Source: Mycobacterium palustre
Lineage (GTDB): Bacteria > Actinomycetota > Actinomycetes > Mycobacteriales > Mycobacteriaceae
Assembly (NCBI RefSeq): GCF_002101785.1
Contig: NZ_LQPJ01000070.1
Coordinates: forward strand, 123,167 to 187,166
Reading direction: 5' to 3'
Length of the DNA stretch: 64,000 bases
Shown piece by piece: positions 37,367 through 46,779 of this stretch (its first letter is position 1; each line of letters begins with the position of its first letter). The notes below the pieces were generated by a model that saw only the letters and a list, made by a program, of their open reading frames with translations, was not told the DNA's origin and searched no databases. Both the position numbers and the translations under genes were made by a program.

Positions 37367-39540
37367 TTGATCAGCGGGTCGCGCGGCATCCCGAGGATCC
37401 GCTCGGCGATCTGGTTGCGGGTCACCTCCGAGGTCCCGCCGGCGATCGCCATGCCGCGGGCGCCCATGATCAGCCGGCCCGCCGCGGCGCCGGGCCCGTC
37501 GACCAGCGCGACCTCGGGCCCGGTCAGGGCGGCCATGATCGCGGCTCCCTCCACCATGTGCTCGGCCAGCTTCAGCTTGGTCACGTTGCCTTCCGGCCCG
37601 GGACCGGCGCCCTCCACGCTGCGGGCGACCCGCCGCAGGTTGAGCAGCCGCAGCGCGGTCTCGTTGGCCAGGTAGGTCCCGACCCGGACGTCCACGCCCG
37701 CCAGGCGATCCGCGTGCCGCTGGGCCAGCTCGACCAGCGCGGTCGCCAACCCCTCGTAGAACGACCCGCTGCCACCGATGCTGACCCGCTCGTTGCCCAG
37801 CGTCGCGCGCGCGACGGTCCACCCGGCGTTGGGCGCCCCGACGACGTCCTCGTCGGGGACGAACAGGTCGTTGAAAAACACCTCGTTGAAGTCCGAGCCG
37901 CCGGTGATCTGCCGCAGCGGCCGCACCTGGACCTCGGGCGCCTTCATGTCGACGATCACCGTCGTGATGCCCGCGTGCTTGGGCGCATCCGGGTCGGTGC
38001 GCACGGTGGCCAGGCCGCGCGCGCAGTAGTGCGCCCCGCTGGTCCAGACCTTCTGGCCGTTGATCTTCCAGCCGCCGTCGACCCGCGTGGCCCGGGTCCT
38101 GATCGACGCGGCGTCCGATCCGGCCTCGGGCTCGGAGAACAGCTGGCACCAGATCTCTTCCTTGCGCAGCGCCTTCTCGACGAACCTTTCGATCTGCCAA
38201 GGGGTTCCGTGCTGGATCAGGGTGAGGATCACCCATCCGGTGATGCCGTAGTCCGGGCGCTTGATGCCGGCCGCGCGGAACTCCTCCTCGATCACCAGCT
38301 GTTCCACCGCATCGGCCGCGAGACCCCACGGCTTGGGCCAGTGCGGCATCACGTAGCCGGTGGCGATCAGCCTGTCGCGCTGCGCCTCAGGGTCCAACGC
38401 GGCGATCTGGGCGGCGTCGGCGCGGATCCGGGTGCGCAGCTCTTCGGCCTCGGGCGGCAGGTCCAGGCTGTTTTCCCGGACGGCGCCGGCCGCGGTGCGG
38501 GAGAACACGTCCCGCGCCGGCGCATCGCCGCCGAACAGGGCCGCGGTGACCAGCGCCCGGCGCAGATGCAGGTGCGCGTCGTGTTCCCAGGTGAAGCCGA
38601 TGCCGCCGTGCACCTGGATGTTGAGTTCGGCGTTGCGCGCGTACGCGGGGAAGGCCAGCGCGGCCGCGGCGGCGGCGGCCAGGCGGAACTGCGCCTCGTC
38701 CTCGGAGGAGTCCTCGGCCGCCGCGCGCGAGGCGTCCCACACCGCGGCGGTCGCCGACTCGGCCGCCACCAGCATGTTCGCGCAATGGTGCTTGACGGCC
38801 TGGAACGTGGCGATGGCGCGACCGAACTGCTGGCGCACCTTGGCGTAGGCGACGGCGGCCTCGACGCAGTCCGACGCCCCGCCCACCGCCTCGGCGGCCA
38901 GCAACGTGCGGGCCCGGGCCAGGGCCGATTCCCGCGCCCCGGGCAGCACGTCGCCGGGCGTGACGCCGACGTTGTCGAGCCGCACCCGCCCGGAGCGCCG
39001 CGTCGGGTCCAGGTTTTCGGGCACCTCCACCGAGACGCCCTGACGGCCGCGCTCCAGCACCAGCACGTCGTCGCCGGCCGCGATCAGCAGCAGCTCGGCC
39101 AGCCCCGCCCCCAGCACGATTCCGGCGTCGCCGGCGGCGACGCCGTCGGCGACCCGCACCCGGCCGTCCAGCCCGATTCCGGCCGTGGTGGTCCCGTCGA
39201 TCAGGCCGGGCAGCAGCCGCGACTTTTGTTCGGCGGCACCGTTTTTGGCGATCACCGCCGACGCGATCACGGTCGGGACGAACGGCCCGGGGGCTACCGC
39301 CCGGCCGAGCTCCTCGATCACCACCACGAGCTCGGGCAGCCCGTAACCCGAGCCGCCGTGCTCCTCGTCGATGTGCAGGCCGAGCCAGCCGAGCTCCACG
39401 AGGTTCTGCCAGAACGGCGGCCGGGGTTCGTCGGTCGCGTCCAGCAGCGAGCGCGCCGCCCAGCGCGCCTTCTGCGCGGTCAGGAATGAGCGGGCCACTT
39501 CGGCGAGTTCGCGGTGGTCGTCGGTCAGTGCGATACCCAT
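37363..39540 (-). CDS. fadE22: Fused double acyl-CoA dehydrogenase FadE22
   Basis: The protein has 725 residues containing two acyl-CoA dehydrogenase units. The N-terminal unit (about 1-360) has FLTAQKARWAARSLLD, GGSGYGLPELVVVIEELGRA, QFGRAIATFQAVKHHCANML and VHGGIGFTWEHDAHLH. The C-terminal unit (about 390-725) has WCQLFSEPEAGSDAASIRTR, VWTSGAHY and GARGMAIAGGTSEVTRNQIA. Most mycobacterial sterol-degrading FadEs form heterotetramers from two genes; here both halves are one chain. It introduces a 2,3-double bond in acyl-CoA with FAD. It follows the SDR gene by 113 bp, with a putative operator in the gap. Confidence 0.93.
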   Translation of the reverse strand: MGIALTDDHRELAEVARSFLTAQKARWAARSLLDATDEPRPPFWQNLVELGWLGLHIDEEHGGSGYGLPELVVVIEELGRAVAPGPFVPTVIASAVIAKNGAAEQKSRLLPGLIDGTTTAGIGLDGRVRVADGVAAGDAGIVLGAGLAELLLIAAGDDVLVLERGRQGVSVEVPENLDPTRRSGRVRLDNVGVTPGDVLPGARESALARARTLLAAEAVGGASDCVEAAVAYAKVRQQFGRAIATFQAVKHHCANMLVAAESATAAVWDASRAAAEDSSEDEAQFRLAAAAAAALAFPAYARNAELNIQVHGGIGFTWEHDAHLHLRRALVTAALFGGDAPARDVFSRTAAGAVRENSLDLPPEAEELRTRIRADAAQIAALDPEAQRDRLIATGYVMPHWPKPWGLAADAVEQLVIEEEFRAAGIKRPDYGITGWVILTLIQHGTPWQIERFVEKALRKEEIWCQLFSEPEAGSDAASIRTRATRVDGGWKINGQKVWTSGAHYCARGLATVRTDPDAPKHAGITTVIVDMKAPEVQVRPLRQITGGSDFNEVFFNDLFVPDEDVVGAPNAGWTVARATLGNERVSIGGSGSFYEGLATALVELAQRHADRLAGVDVRVGTYLANETALRLLNLRRVARSVEGAGPGPEGNVTKLKLAEHMVEGAAIMAALTGPEVALVDGPGAAAGRLIMGARGMAIAGGTSEVTRNQIAERILGMPRDPLIN

Positions 39541-39617
39541 GCGGGCCTCCTCGCGCCGCTACCGGAGATGGTGGCCTGCCCCGCTCCGAGGGGAAGCGGG
39601 GCGGCTGCCCAAAGAGG

Positions 39618-39628
39618 ATACTGTATTG
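39618..39628. promoter_or_regulatory. Shared ATACTGTATTG motif upstream of fadE22
   Basis: This is the second copy of the TACTGTATTG motif, 78 bp before the fadE22 start, between the SDR stop and fadE22. It has a 9-base palindromic core (ATAC-T-GTAT). See the copy at 36911. Confidence 0.4.
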
Positions 39629-39653
39629 CCCCGGGCGGCCGACGCCGGGGGCG

Positions 39654-40412
39654 CTACTTGGGGGCGAACCGCTGGCCCGCGTCCAGCCGCAGGCACTGGC
39701 CGTTGAGCATCGGGATTTCCACGATGGCCTGCACCAGCCGGGCGTACTCCTCGGGCCGGCCCAGCCGTTTCGGGAAGGCGGCGTCCTTGGTCAGCGCGGT
39801 CGCGAATTCGTCCGGGATGCCCTTGGTCAGCCCCGTGGCGAACAGGCTCGGGGCGATCGCCAGCACCCGGATGCCCAGCGAGCCCAGGTCCCGGGCCATC
39901 GTCAGGCACATGCCCGCGATGCCCGCCTTGGCGGCGGTGTAGGCGACCTGTCCGATCTGGCCCTCGAAGGCCGCGATGGAGGCGGTGTTGATGATGACGC
40001 CGCGCTCCTCGTCCTCGGGCTCGTTCTTGCTCATGTGCGCGGCGGCCAGCCGGCTGATGTTGAAGGTGGCGATCAGGTTGAGGTCGACGACCGACTGGAA
40101 CGACTCGAGGTCGTGCGGGCCGGTCTTGGTCATGGTCCGCTTGGCGATGCCGCCGCCGGCGGTGGTCACCGTGACGTGCAGGCCGCCCAGCTTGTCGACA
40201 GCGGTCGCCAGCGCCTCCTCGGTCCCGGTGAAGTCGGTGACGTCGACGGGGTAGAACGCGCCGCCGACCGCTTCGGCGACGGTCTTTCCGTCGGAACCCT
40301 CGCGGTCGAAGATCGCGACCTCTGCGCCGCGCTCGGCCAGCAACTCCGCGGAGGCGCGACCCATGCCCGACGCGCCACCGATGACGATGACCTTCTTCCC
40401 GTTGATCTCCAT
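39654..40412 (-). CDS. Short-chain dehydrogenase, 3-hydroxyacyl-CoA dehydrogenase type
   Basis: The protein has 252 residues with a strong SD (AGAAGGAGG). SDR motifs: VIGGASGMGRASAELLAERG, TTAGGGIAKRTM, NTASIAAFEGQ and the catalytic YTAAKAGIAGM. The pattern IAFEGQIGQVAYTAAKAGI is that of 17-beta-HSD10-like 3-hydroxyacyl-CoA dehydrogenases, which oxidise 3-hydroxyacyl-CoA or hydroxysteroids with NAD. Its position beside fadE22, the Ltp and DUF35 supports a role in beta-oxidation of a sterol or branched lipid. Confidence 0.87.
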   Translation of the reverse strand: MEINGKKVIVIGGASGMGRASAELLAERGAEVAIFDREGSDGKTVAEAVGGAFYPVDVTDFTGTEEALATAVDKLGGLHVTVTTAGGGIAKRTMTKTGPHDLESFQSVVDLNLIATFNISRLAAAHMSKNEPEDEERGVIINTASIAAFEGQIGQVAYTAAKAGIAGMCLTMARDLGSLGIRVLAIAPSLFATGLTKGIPDEFATALTKDAAFPKRLGRPEEYARLVQAIVEIPMLNGQCLRLDAGQRFAPK

Positions 40413-40523
40413 CCGGACCTCCTTCTAGACCTTGTCAGAATTCACGAAATTTGTAACGTTAACTAGGCACGCTAGCGTGTCCGTGCCAAGGGCTTGTCGG
40501 CGAGCCATGCCAAGCTGAGTTTC

Positions 40524-42065
40524 GTGCTCCTCCTCGACGTCGCAAGCACGTCGCTTGAAGTCGGCGGCACGTCGTCGCGGCTGACCAAGGTCGCCCACAT
40601 CGCCGACCTGCTGCGCCGCGCCGCGGCGGACCCCGGCGAGGTCGCGACCGTCGTGTCGTGGCTGTCCGGTGAGCTGCGCCAGCGCCAGATCGGCGTCGGG
40701 TGGGCGTCGCTGCGCTCGCGCCCACCGCCCGCGTCGCATCCGACGCTGACCGTCGCCGGCGTGGACGGCACCTTCTCCCAGATCGGCGCGGTGTCCGGCA
40801 AAGGCGCGCAGGCCCGGCGCGCCGAGCTCGTCGCAAAACTGTTCGCCGCCGCCACCGACACCGAACAGACCTTCCTGCTGCGATTGCTCGGCGGCGAGCT
40901 GCGCCAGGGCGCGCTGGCCGGAATCATGACCGACGCGGTGGCCAAGGCCGCGGGCGTCCCGCCCGCCGCGGTGCAACGCGCCGCGATGCTCGGCGGGGAT
41001 CTGCCGGCGGTCGCGGTGGCCGGTTTGACGGCCGGCCCGTCCGGCTCGGCCGCCGCGCTCGAAGCGTTCACCCTGCGGGTCGGCCGACCGGTCGGCCCGA
41101 TGCTGGCCCAGACGGCCACCGGTGTGGCCGAGGCGCTCGAACGCCACGGCGGCACAGCCATTTTCGAGGCGAAGCTGGACGGCGCGCGCGTGCAGATCCA
41201 CCGCGCCGACGACGAGGTGACGGTGTACACCCGAAGCCTCGACGACGTCACCGCCCGGCTGCCCGAGGTGGTGGAGGCGACGCTGGCGCTGCCGGTACGC
41301 GACCTGATCGCCGACGGCGAGGCCATCGCGCTGCGCCCCGACAACCGGCCGCACCGCTTCCAGGTCACCGCCTCGCGGTTCGGGCGATCCGTCGACGTTC
41401 CCGCCGCCCTTGCCGCCCAACGGCTTTCGGTGTTCTTCTTCGACATCCTGCATTACGACGGCGCCGACCTGCTCGACGCGCCCACCACCGAGCGACTGGC
41501 GGCCCTGGACGCGCTGGTGCCGCGGACGCAGCGCGTCGACCGGTTGACGACGTCGGACCCCGCGGCGGCCGCCGGCTTCCTGAACGCCACCCTGGCCGCC
41601 GGGCACGAAGGCGTGATGGCCAAGGCGCCGGACGCGGCCTACCTCGCGGGCCGCCGCGGGGCGGGGTGGCTGAAGGTCAAGCCGGTACACACGCTGGACC
41701 TGGTGGTGCTCGCCGTCGAGTGGGGCTCGGGCCGGCGCCGCGGCAAACTGTCCAACATCCACCTGGGCGCGCGCGACCCGGCCAGCGGCGAATTCGTCAT
41801 GGTGGGAAAGACTTTCAAGGGCATGACCGACGCCATGCTGGACTGGCAGACCGCGCGGTTCACCGAACTCGCGGTCGGCGGCACGGACGGCTACGTCGTC
41901 CGCGTCAGGCCCGAGCAGGTCGTCGAGGTGGCCCTGGACGGCGTGCAGAAATCGTCGCGGTACCCCGGCGGGGTGGCGCTGCGGTTCGCCCGGGTGGTGC
42001 GCTACCGCGACGACAAAAGCCCCGCCGAAGCCGACACCATCGACGCCGTGCAAGCCCTGTATTAA
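40524..42065 (+). CDS. ligB: ATP-dependent DNA ligase LigB
   Basis: The protein has 513 residues from GTG 40524. An N-terminal helical DNA-binding domain (about 1-200) precedes the nucleotidyltransferase domain with motif [14 protein letters not shown] (Lys adenylation site), motif [13 protein letters not shown], motif IV HEGVMAK and motif V WLKVKP. The OB domain follows ([12 protein letters not shown]). It matches the mycobacterial LigB family of archaeal/eukaryal-like ligases, which are non-essential. The gene lies 39 bp upstream of cstA on the same strand. Confidence 0.94.
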   Translation: MLLLDVASTSLEVGGTSSRLTKVAHIADLLRRAAADPGEVATVVSWLSGELRQRQIGVGWASLRSRPPPASHPTLTVAGVDGTFSQIGAVSGKGAQARRAELVAKLFAAATDTEQTFLLRLLGGELRQGALAGIMTDAVAKAAGVPPAAVQRAAMLGGDLPAVAVAGLTAGPSGSAAALEAFTLRVGRPVGPMLAQTATGVAEALERHGGTAIFEAKLDGARVQIHRADDEVTVYTRSLDDVTARLPEVVEATLALPVRDLIADGEAIALRPDNRPHRFQVTASRFGRSVDVPAALAAQRLSVFFFDILHYDGADLLDAPTTERLAALDALVPRTQRVDRLTTSDPAAAAGFLNATLAAGHEGVMAKAPDAAYLAGRRGAGWLKVKPVHTLDLVVLAVEWGSGRRRGKLSNIHLGARDPASGEFVMVGKTFKGMTDAMLDWQTARFTELAVGGTDGYVVRVRPEQVVEVALDGVQKSSRYPGGVALRFARVVRYRDDKSPAEADTIDAVQALY

Positions 42066-42104
42066 AACGCGCGTTGTCAGCGGTGCGCGCGTAGGGTTTT
42101 CGCC

Positions 42105-44366
42105 GTGGCAATCCAAGAGCAGGACAAAGAAGTCAGCTTCATCCACACCGACACCCAGCTACCCCCCGTCGCGATCGTCGACCGCTCCCCCATCACCGCC
42201 CGCCACAAGATCGTCATCGCCGTGATCGCCGTCGTCGGCGCCGTCGCCTGGGCCGTCATCGCGTTCGCCCGCGGCGAGACGGTGAACGCGGTGTGGTTCG
42301 TGATCGCGGCGATCTGCACGTACATCATCGGGTTCCGGTTCTACGCCCGGTTGATCGAGATGAAGGTCGTGCGCCCGCGCGACGACCACGCCACCCCCGC
42401 CGAGGTGCTCGACGACGGCACCGACTACGTCCCCACCGACCGGCGGGTGCTGTTCGGCCACCACTTCGCCGCCATCGCCGGGGCCGGCCCGCTCGTCGGC
42501 CCGGTGCTGGCCACCCAGATGGGCTACCTGCCCTGCACCCTCTGGATCATCGTCGGCGCGGTGTTCGCCGGCGCCGTGCAGGACTACCTGGTGCTGTGGA
42601 TCTCCACCCGCCGGCGCGGCCGCTCCCTGGGCCAGATGGCCCGCGACGAGCTCGGCACCACCGGCGGCGCCGCCGCCCTGCTGGGGGTGCTGGTCATCAT
42701 GGTGATCCTGATCGCGGTGCTGGCGATGATCGTGGTCAAGGCGCTGGCCCAAAGCCCCTGGGGGGTGTTCTCGATCGCCATGACCATCCCCATCGCCCTG
42801 TTCATGGGCGCCTACCTGCGGTTCCTGCGCCCCGGCCGGGTGTCGGAGGTGTCGGTGATCGGTTTTGTGCTGCTGCTGATCGCCGTCGCCTCCGGCAACT
42901 GGGTGGCCGAAACGCCTTGGGGCGCACACTGGTTCACCCTGTCGCCGGTGGTGCTGAGCTGGTGTCTGATCGTCTACGGCCTCGCCGCCTCGGTGCTGCC
43001 GGTGTGGTTGCTGCTGGCGCCCCGCGACTATCTGTCCACCTTCATGAAGGTCGGCGCCGTCGCGCTGATCGCGATCGGCATCTGCGTCGCGCGACCGCTC
43101 ATGCAGGCGCCCGCCGTCTCCCACTTCGCCACCCGGGGCGACGGCCCGGTGTTCGCCGGGTCGCTGTTTCCGTTCCTGTTCATCACCATCGCCTGCGGGG
43201 CGCTGTCCGGCTTTCACGCGCTGATCTCCTCCGGCACCACCCCCAAGCTGCTGGAGAAGGAAAGCCAGATGCGGCTCATCGGCTACGGCGGCATGCTCAC
43301 CGAGTCCTTCGTCGCCGTGATGGCGCTCATCACCGCGTCGATCATCGACCAGCACCTGTATTTCACCCTCAACGCGCCGGCCGCCCAGACCGGTGGCACC
43401 GCGGCCACCGCCGCCGACTACGTCAACAGGCTCGGCCTGTCCGGCGCGCCCGCGACGGCCGACCAGATCAGCCGGGCGGCCACCAGCGTCGGGGAGAAGT
43501 CCATCGTGTCGCGCACCGGCGGCGCGCCGACGCTGGCCTGGGGCATGTCGGAGGTGCTGCAGCGCGTGTTCGGCGGCGCCGGCCTGCGGTCCTTCTGGTA
43601 CCACTTCGCGATCATGTTCGAGGCGCTGTTCATCCTGACCACCGTCGACGCGGGCACCAGGGTCGCGCGCTTCATGCTCTCCGACATGCTCGGCAACCTC
43701 GGCGGTCCGCTGGCCAAGCTGCTCAACCCGAGCTGGCGCCCCGGCGTGTGGGTCTGCAGCCTGGCCGTGGTGGCCGCGTGGGGCAGCACGCTGCTGATGG
43801 GCGTGACCGATCCGCTGGGCGGGATCAACACGCTGTTCCCGCTGTTCGGCATCGCCAACCAGCTGCTCGCGGGGATCGCGCTGACCGTCATCACCGTGGT
43901 GGTCATCAAGAAGGGCCTGCTGAGGTGGGCGTGGATCCCCGGGGTTCCGTTGCTGTGGGACCTGGCGGTGACGCTGACGGCGTCGTGGCAGAAGATCTTC
44001 TCCGGCGATCCCGCGGTCGGCTATTGGACCCAGCACTCGCAATACCTGGCGGCCAAACACGCCGGCAAGGCCTCCTTCGGGTCGGCCAAGAACGCGCACC
44101 AGCTCGACGAGGTCATCAGGAACACCTTCATCCAGGGCACCCTGTCGATCCTGTTCGCGTTGGTCGTCGTCATCGTTTTGATCGTCGGAGTTGTGGTGTC
44201 GCTCAGGGCAATTGGGGGCAACGGCAGGCCGCTGACCGAGGAAGAGCCGGTGCCGTCGAAACGATTCGCTCCCTCGGGCCTGATTCCCACCGCCCGGGAG
44301 CGAGAGGTGCAGCGGCAGTGGGACGCGCCCGACAAGGTCGTGTCGAAGGCGCCCGCGCCGTCCTAA
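42105..44366 (+). CDS. cstA: Carbon starvation protein CstA
   Basis: The protein has 753 residues from GTG 42105 with about 16-18 hydrophobic segments. CstA family motifs: GHHFAAIAGAGPLVGPVLA, GAVFAGAVQDYLVLWISTRR, GFHALISSGTTPK, TTVDAGTRVARFML and GGINTLFPLFGIANQLLAG. It is an inner-membrane transporter linked to peptide or pyruvate uptake on starvation in other bacteria. The C-terminus is cytoplasmic and charged (EEEPVPSKRFAPSGL). The antisense long open frame opposite it is a composition artefact. Confidence 0.94.
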   Translation: MAIQEQDKEVSFIHTDTQLPPVAIVDRSPITARHKIVIAVIAVVGAVAWAVIAFARGETVNAVWFVIAAICTYIIGFRFYARLIEMKVVRPRDDHATPAEVLDDGTDYVPTDRRVLFGHHFAAIAGAGPLVGPVLATQMGYLPCTLWIIVGAVFAGAVQDYLVLWISTRRRGRSLGQMARDELGTTGGAAALLGVLVIMVILIAVLAMIVVKALAQSPWGVFSIAMTIPIALFMGAYLRFLRPGRVSEVSVIGFVLLLIAVASGNWVAETPWGAHWFTLSPVVLSWCLIVYGLAASVLPVWLLLAPRDYLSTFMKVGAVALIAIGICVARPLMQAPAVSHFATRGDGPVFAGSLFPFLFITIACGALSGFHALISSGTTPKLLEKESQMRLIGYGGMLTESFVAVMALITASIIDQHLYFTLNAPAAQTGGTAATAADYVNRLGLSGAPATADQISRAATSVGEKSIVSRTGGAPTLAWGMSEVLQRVFGGAGLRSFWYHFAIMFEALFILTTVDAGTRVARFMLSDMLGNLGGPLAKLLNPSWRPGVWVCSLAVVAAWGSTLLMGVTDPLGGINTLFPLFGIANQLLAGIALTVITVVVIKKGLLRWAWIPGVPLLWDLAVTLTASWQKIFSGDPAVGYWTQHSQYLAAKHAGKASFGSAKNAHQLDEVIRNTFIQGTLSILFALVVVIVLIVGVVVSLRAIGGNGRPLTEEEPVPSKRFAPSGLIPTAREREVQRQWDAPDKVVSKAPAPS

Positions 44367-44375
44367 ACTTGCGCG

Positions 44376-45902
44376 ATGAGAGTCGGTATCGACTTCGGCA
44401 CCACCCACACCGTCGTTGCCGCCGTCGACAGGGGCAACTATCCCGTCGTCTCCTTCGACGGGGTCGACACCTGGCCCTCGCTCGTCGCCGCCAACCCCGC
44501 CGGGGAGTTGCGCTTCGGCCCGGCCGCGGCGGCCGTGCGCCACGAGCCGGGGTGGTCGGTGCTGCGATCGTTCAAGCGGCTGCTCACCGAGGCCGGCCCG
44601 CAGACCGAGGTGACGCTGGCGGGCCGCAACCACCGGCTGGCCGACCTGCTCACCGGTTTTCTGGTCGAGCTGAAACGCGACCTGCAGCGCGGGTCCAACG
44701 CCAGCCTCGCACCGGGCGAGCCGATCGAGGCCGCGATCAGCGTCCCGGCCAACGCCACCAGCGCGCAGCGCCTGCTGACGCTGGATGCCTTCGTGGCGGC
44801 GGGTTTTCACGTCGCCGCGCTGCTGAACGAACCGTCGGCCGCCAGCCTCGAATACGCCCACCGCTACCGCTCCACCATCACGGCCAAGCGCGAGTACGTC
44901 CTCATCTACGACCTCGGCGGGGGCACCTTCGACGCGTCGCTGCTGAAGATGACCGGCCACGAGAACGAGGTGGTCGTCAGCGAGGGCATCCAGCGCCTCG
45001 GCGGTGACGACTTCGACGAGGCGATCGCGGACCTCGTCTTAAGCCGGCTGAACCTGGCAACCGTGGACGCCGCCACCCGCGAGCTGCTGCGCGAGGAGTG
45101 CGCCGCCCGCAAGGAGGCCGTCGGCCCGCAGACGCGCCGTTTCCTGGTCGACCTCGCCGGGGTCGACGAGGCCGACCGGCCGCCGTTCTCCTGCGCCGTC
45201 GACGACGTCTATGCGGTGTGCGCGCCGCTGGTCGACAAGACGATCGCGCTGCTGCGCCGCGTCCTGGGCGACTCGGGCGGCGGCCGCGCCGACGTGGCGT
45301 GGTCGGAGGTGGCGGGCATCTACGTGGTGGGCGGGGCCGGGGGCTTTCCGCTGGTGTCGCGGATGCTGCGCGCCGCCTTCGGCGAAAAGCGCGTCAAGCG
45401 CTCCCCGCACCCGTTCGCGGCGACGGCGATCGGCCTGGCGGTCTTTTTGGACAAGGAGGCGGGTTTCGAGCTGTCCGAACGGTTTTCGCGGCACTTCGGG
45501 GTGTTCCGGGAGGCGCATGCGGGCACCGACGTGGTGTTCGACCCGATCGTGCCCAAGGACGCCTCGCTCCCGCCCGACGGGCACACGCCGCTGGTGGTCA
45601 AGCGGACGTATCGCGCGGCGCACAACATCGGGCACTTCCGCTTCGTGGAGTGCAGCCGCCTGGTCAACGGCCGGCCCGACGGCGACGTGACGCCCTACGA
45701 TCCGGTGCTGTTTCCGTTCGACCCGGCGCTATTTGACCGCGACGACCTGGGGCGCCAACCCGTCGGCCGGTGGAGCGAGGGCCCTGACGTCGAGGAGCGC
45801 TACGTCGTCGCCCCCGGAGGCGCGGTGGAGGTGACGCTGACCACCCAGCCGGCCGGCTTCAAACGCACGTACCGACTGGAACGGTGCGCGGCGGGTCTAT
45901 GA
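44376..45902 (+). CDS. Short Hsp70-like ATPase
   Basis: The protein has 508 residues. The actin/Hsp70 ATPase fold is complete: GIDFGTTHTVVAAVD (phosphate 1), AAISVPANATSAQRLLTLDA, IYDLGGGTFDASLLKM (phosphate 2) and YVVGGAGGFPLVSRML (adenosine motif). After about residue 370 only a short beta-rich part remains. The helical lid and the EEVD-like tail of DnaK are missing. It is probably a specialised chaperone-like or sensor ATPase. It starts nine bases after cstA, so it is likely co-transcribed. I recall no counterpart at this place in M. tuberculosis. Confidence 0.85.
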   Translation: MRVGIDFGTTHTVVAAVDRGNYPVVSFDGVDTWPSLVAANPAGELRFGPAAAAVRHEPGWSVLRSFKRLLTEAGPQTEVTLAGRNHRLADLLTGFLVELKRDLQRGSNASLAPGEPIEAAISVPANATSAQRLLTLDAFVAAGFHVAALLNEPSAASLEYAHRYRSTITAKREYVLIYDLGGGTFDASLLKMTGHENEVVVSEGIQRLGGDDFDEAIADLVLSRLNLATVDAATRELLREECAARKEAVGPQTRRFLVDLAGVDEADRPPFSCAVDDVYAVCAPLVDKTIALLRRVLGDSGGGRADVAWSEVAGIYVVGGAGGFPLVSRMLRAAFGEKRVKRSPHPFAATAIGLAVFLDKEAGFELSERFSRHFGVFREAHAGTDVVFDPIVPKDASLPPDGHTPLVVKRTYRAAHNIGHFRFVECSRLVNGRPDGDVTPYDPVLFPFDPALFDRDDLGRQPVGRWSEGPDVEERYVVAPGGAVEVTLTTQPAGFKRTYRLERCAAGL

Positions 45903-45932
45903 GTCCGCGCCCCGCCGGGAATGCCCCCGGGC

Positions 45933-46749
45933 ATGGCATAGATCGATTTGGACACCCTGTCGACCCCCGGCCGCGGCTACACCGTCATCGATCAGGACGA
46001 CGACGACCCGGTCTTGCGTGATCGGGAGGGCAACGACGTCGAAACCTGGTGGGAGCGGTATCCGTACGACCACCGGATGCGCGCGACGAATAGGAGCCGC
46101 TGAAGCGACGCCTGCAAATCGAGCTGCTGAAGCCGCAAACCACGGCATGCGCATCGGCGCCCGGCACGTGATCGTGTTCGAGGGACGCGACGCGGCCGGC
46201 AAGGGCGGGACCATTCGGCGGTTCATGGAGCATTTCAACCCGTGCAGCGCGCGGGTGAGCAGGCGCAGTGGTATTTCCAGCGGGGAAATCGTGTTGTTCG
46301 ACCGGTACAACCGCGCCGGCTTGGAGAAGGTGATGGGATTCTGCAGGCCCGAGCGGTACGACGAATTCTTGGATCAGGCACCGCTTTTGGAGCAGACGCT
46401 GGTGGCCGACGGGATAAGCCTGCCCAAGTCCTGGTTTTCGGTGTCGCCCGCCCAGCAGCGCACCCGGTTCGCTGTCCGGTTGGTCGACCCGGTCCGGCGG
46501 TGGAAGTTTTCGCCGATGGGCATCGAGTCGATCAACAGGTGGGACGACTACACCGCGGCCAAGGAGGCGATGTTCGCGGCCACCGACACCGACGCCGCTC
46601 CCTGGATCGTGGTGCGCAGCAACGACAAGAAGCGGGCCCGGATCAACGCCATGCGATACGTCCTCGCCAAGACCGACTACGACGACAAGGATCATCAGGT
46701 GGTGGGCAAGCCGGATCCGAATATCGTGGGCCGGGCGCCGACCGACTGA
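45933..46749 (+). pseudogene. Polyphosphate kinase 2 (ppk2), disrupted
   Basis: The N-terminal PPK2 sequence is readable (DLDTLSTPGRGYTVID, VLRDREGNDVETWWERYPYD), but ATG GCA is followed at once by TAG. A TGA interrupts it before RRLQIELLK in another frame. A third frame carries HVIVFEGRDAAGKGGTIRRF (Walker A), then loses the segment around QWYFQR by frameshift and reads EIVLFDRYNRAG instead of DRSWYNRAG (Walker B residues deleted). The rest (WKFSPMGIESINRWDDYTAA, NDKKRARINAMRYVL) is well kept. This is a recent pseudogene; at best residues from 46147 on make a defective protein. Confidence 0.8.
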
Positions 46750-46779
46750 ACGGCGCGCCGCGACCGGAAGGAACGCTCT

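Noticed and set aside
42159..44960. A 933-codon open frame opposite cstA and the Hsp70 gene
   Set aside because: It crosses two strongly conserved genes on the other strand and its protein is Asp/Gln/His/Arg-biased, typical of antisense frames in high-GC DNA.
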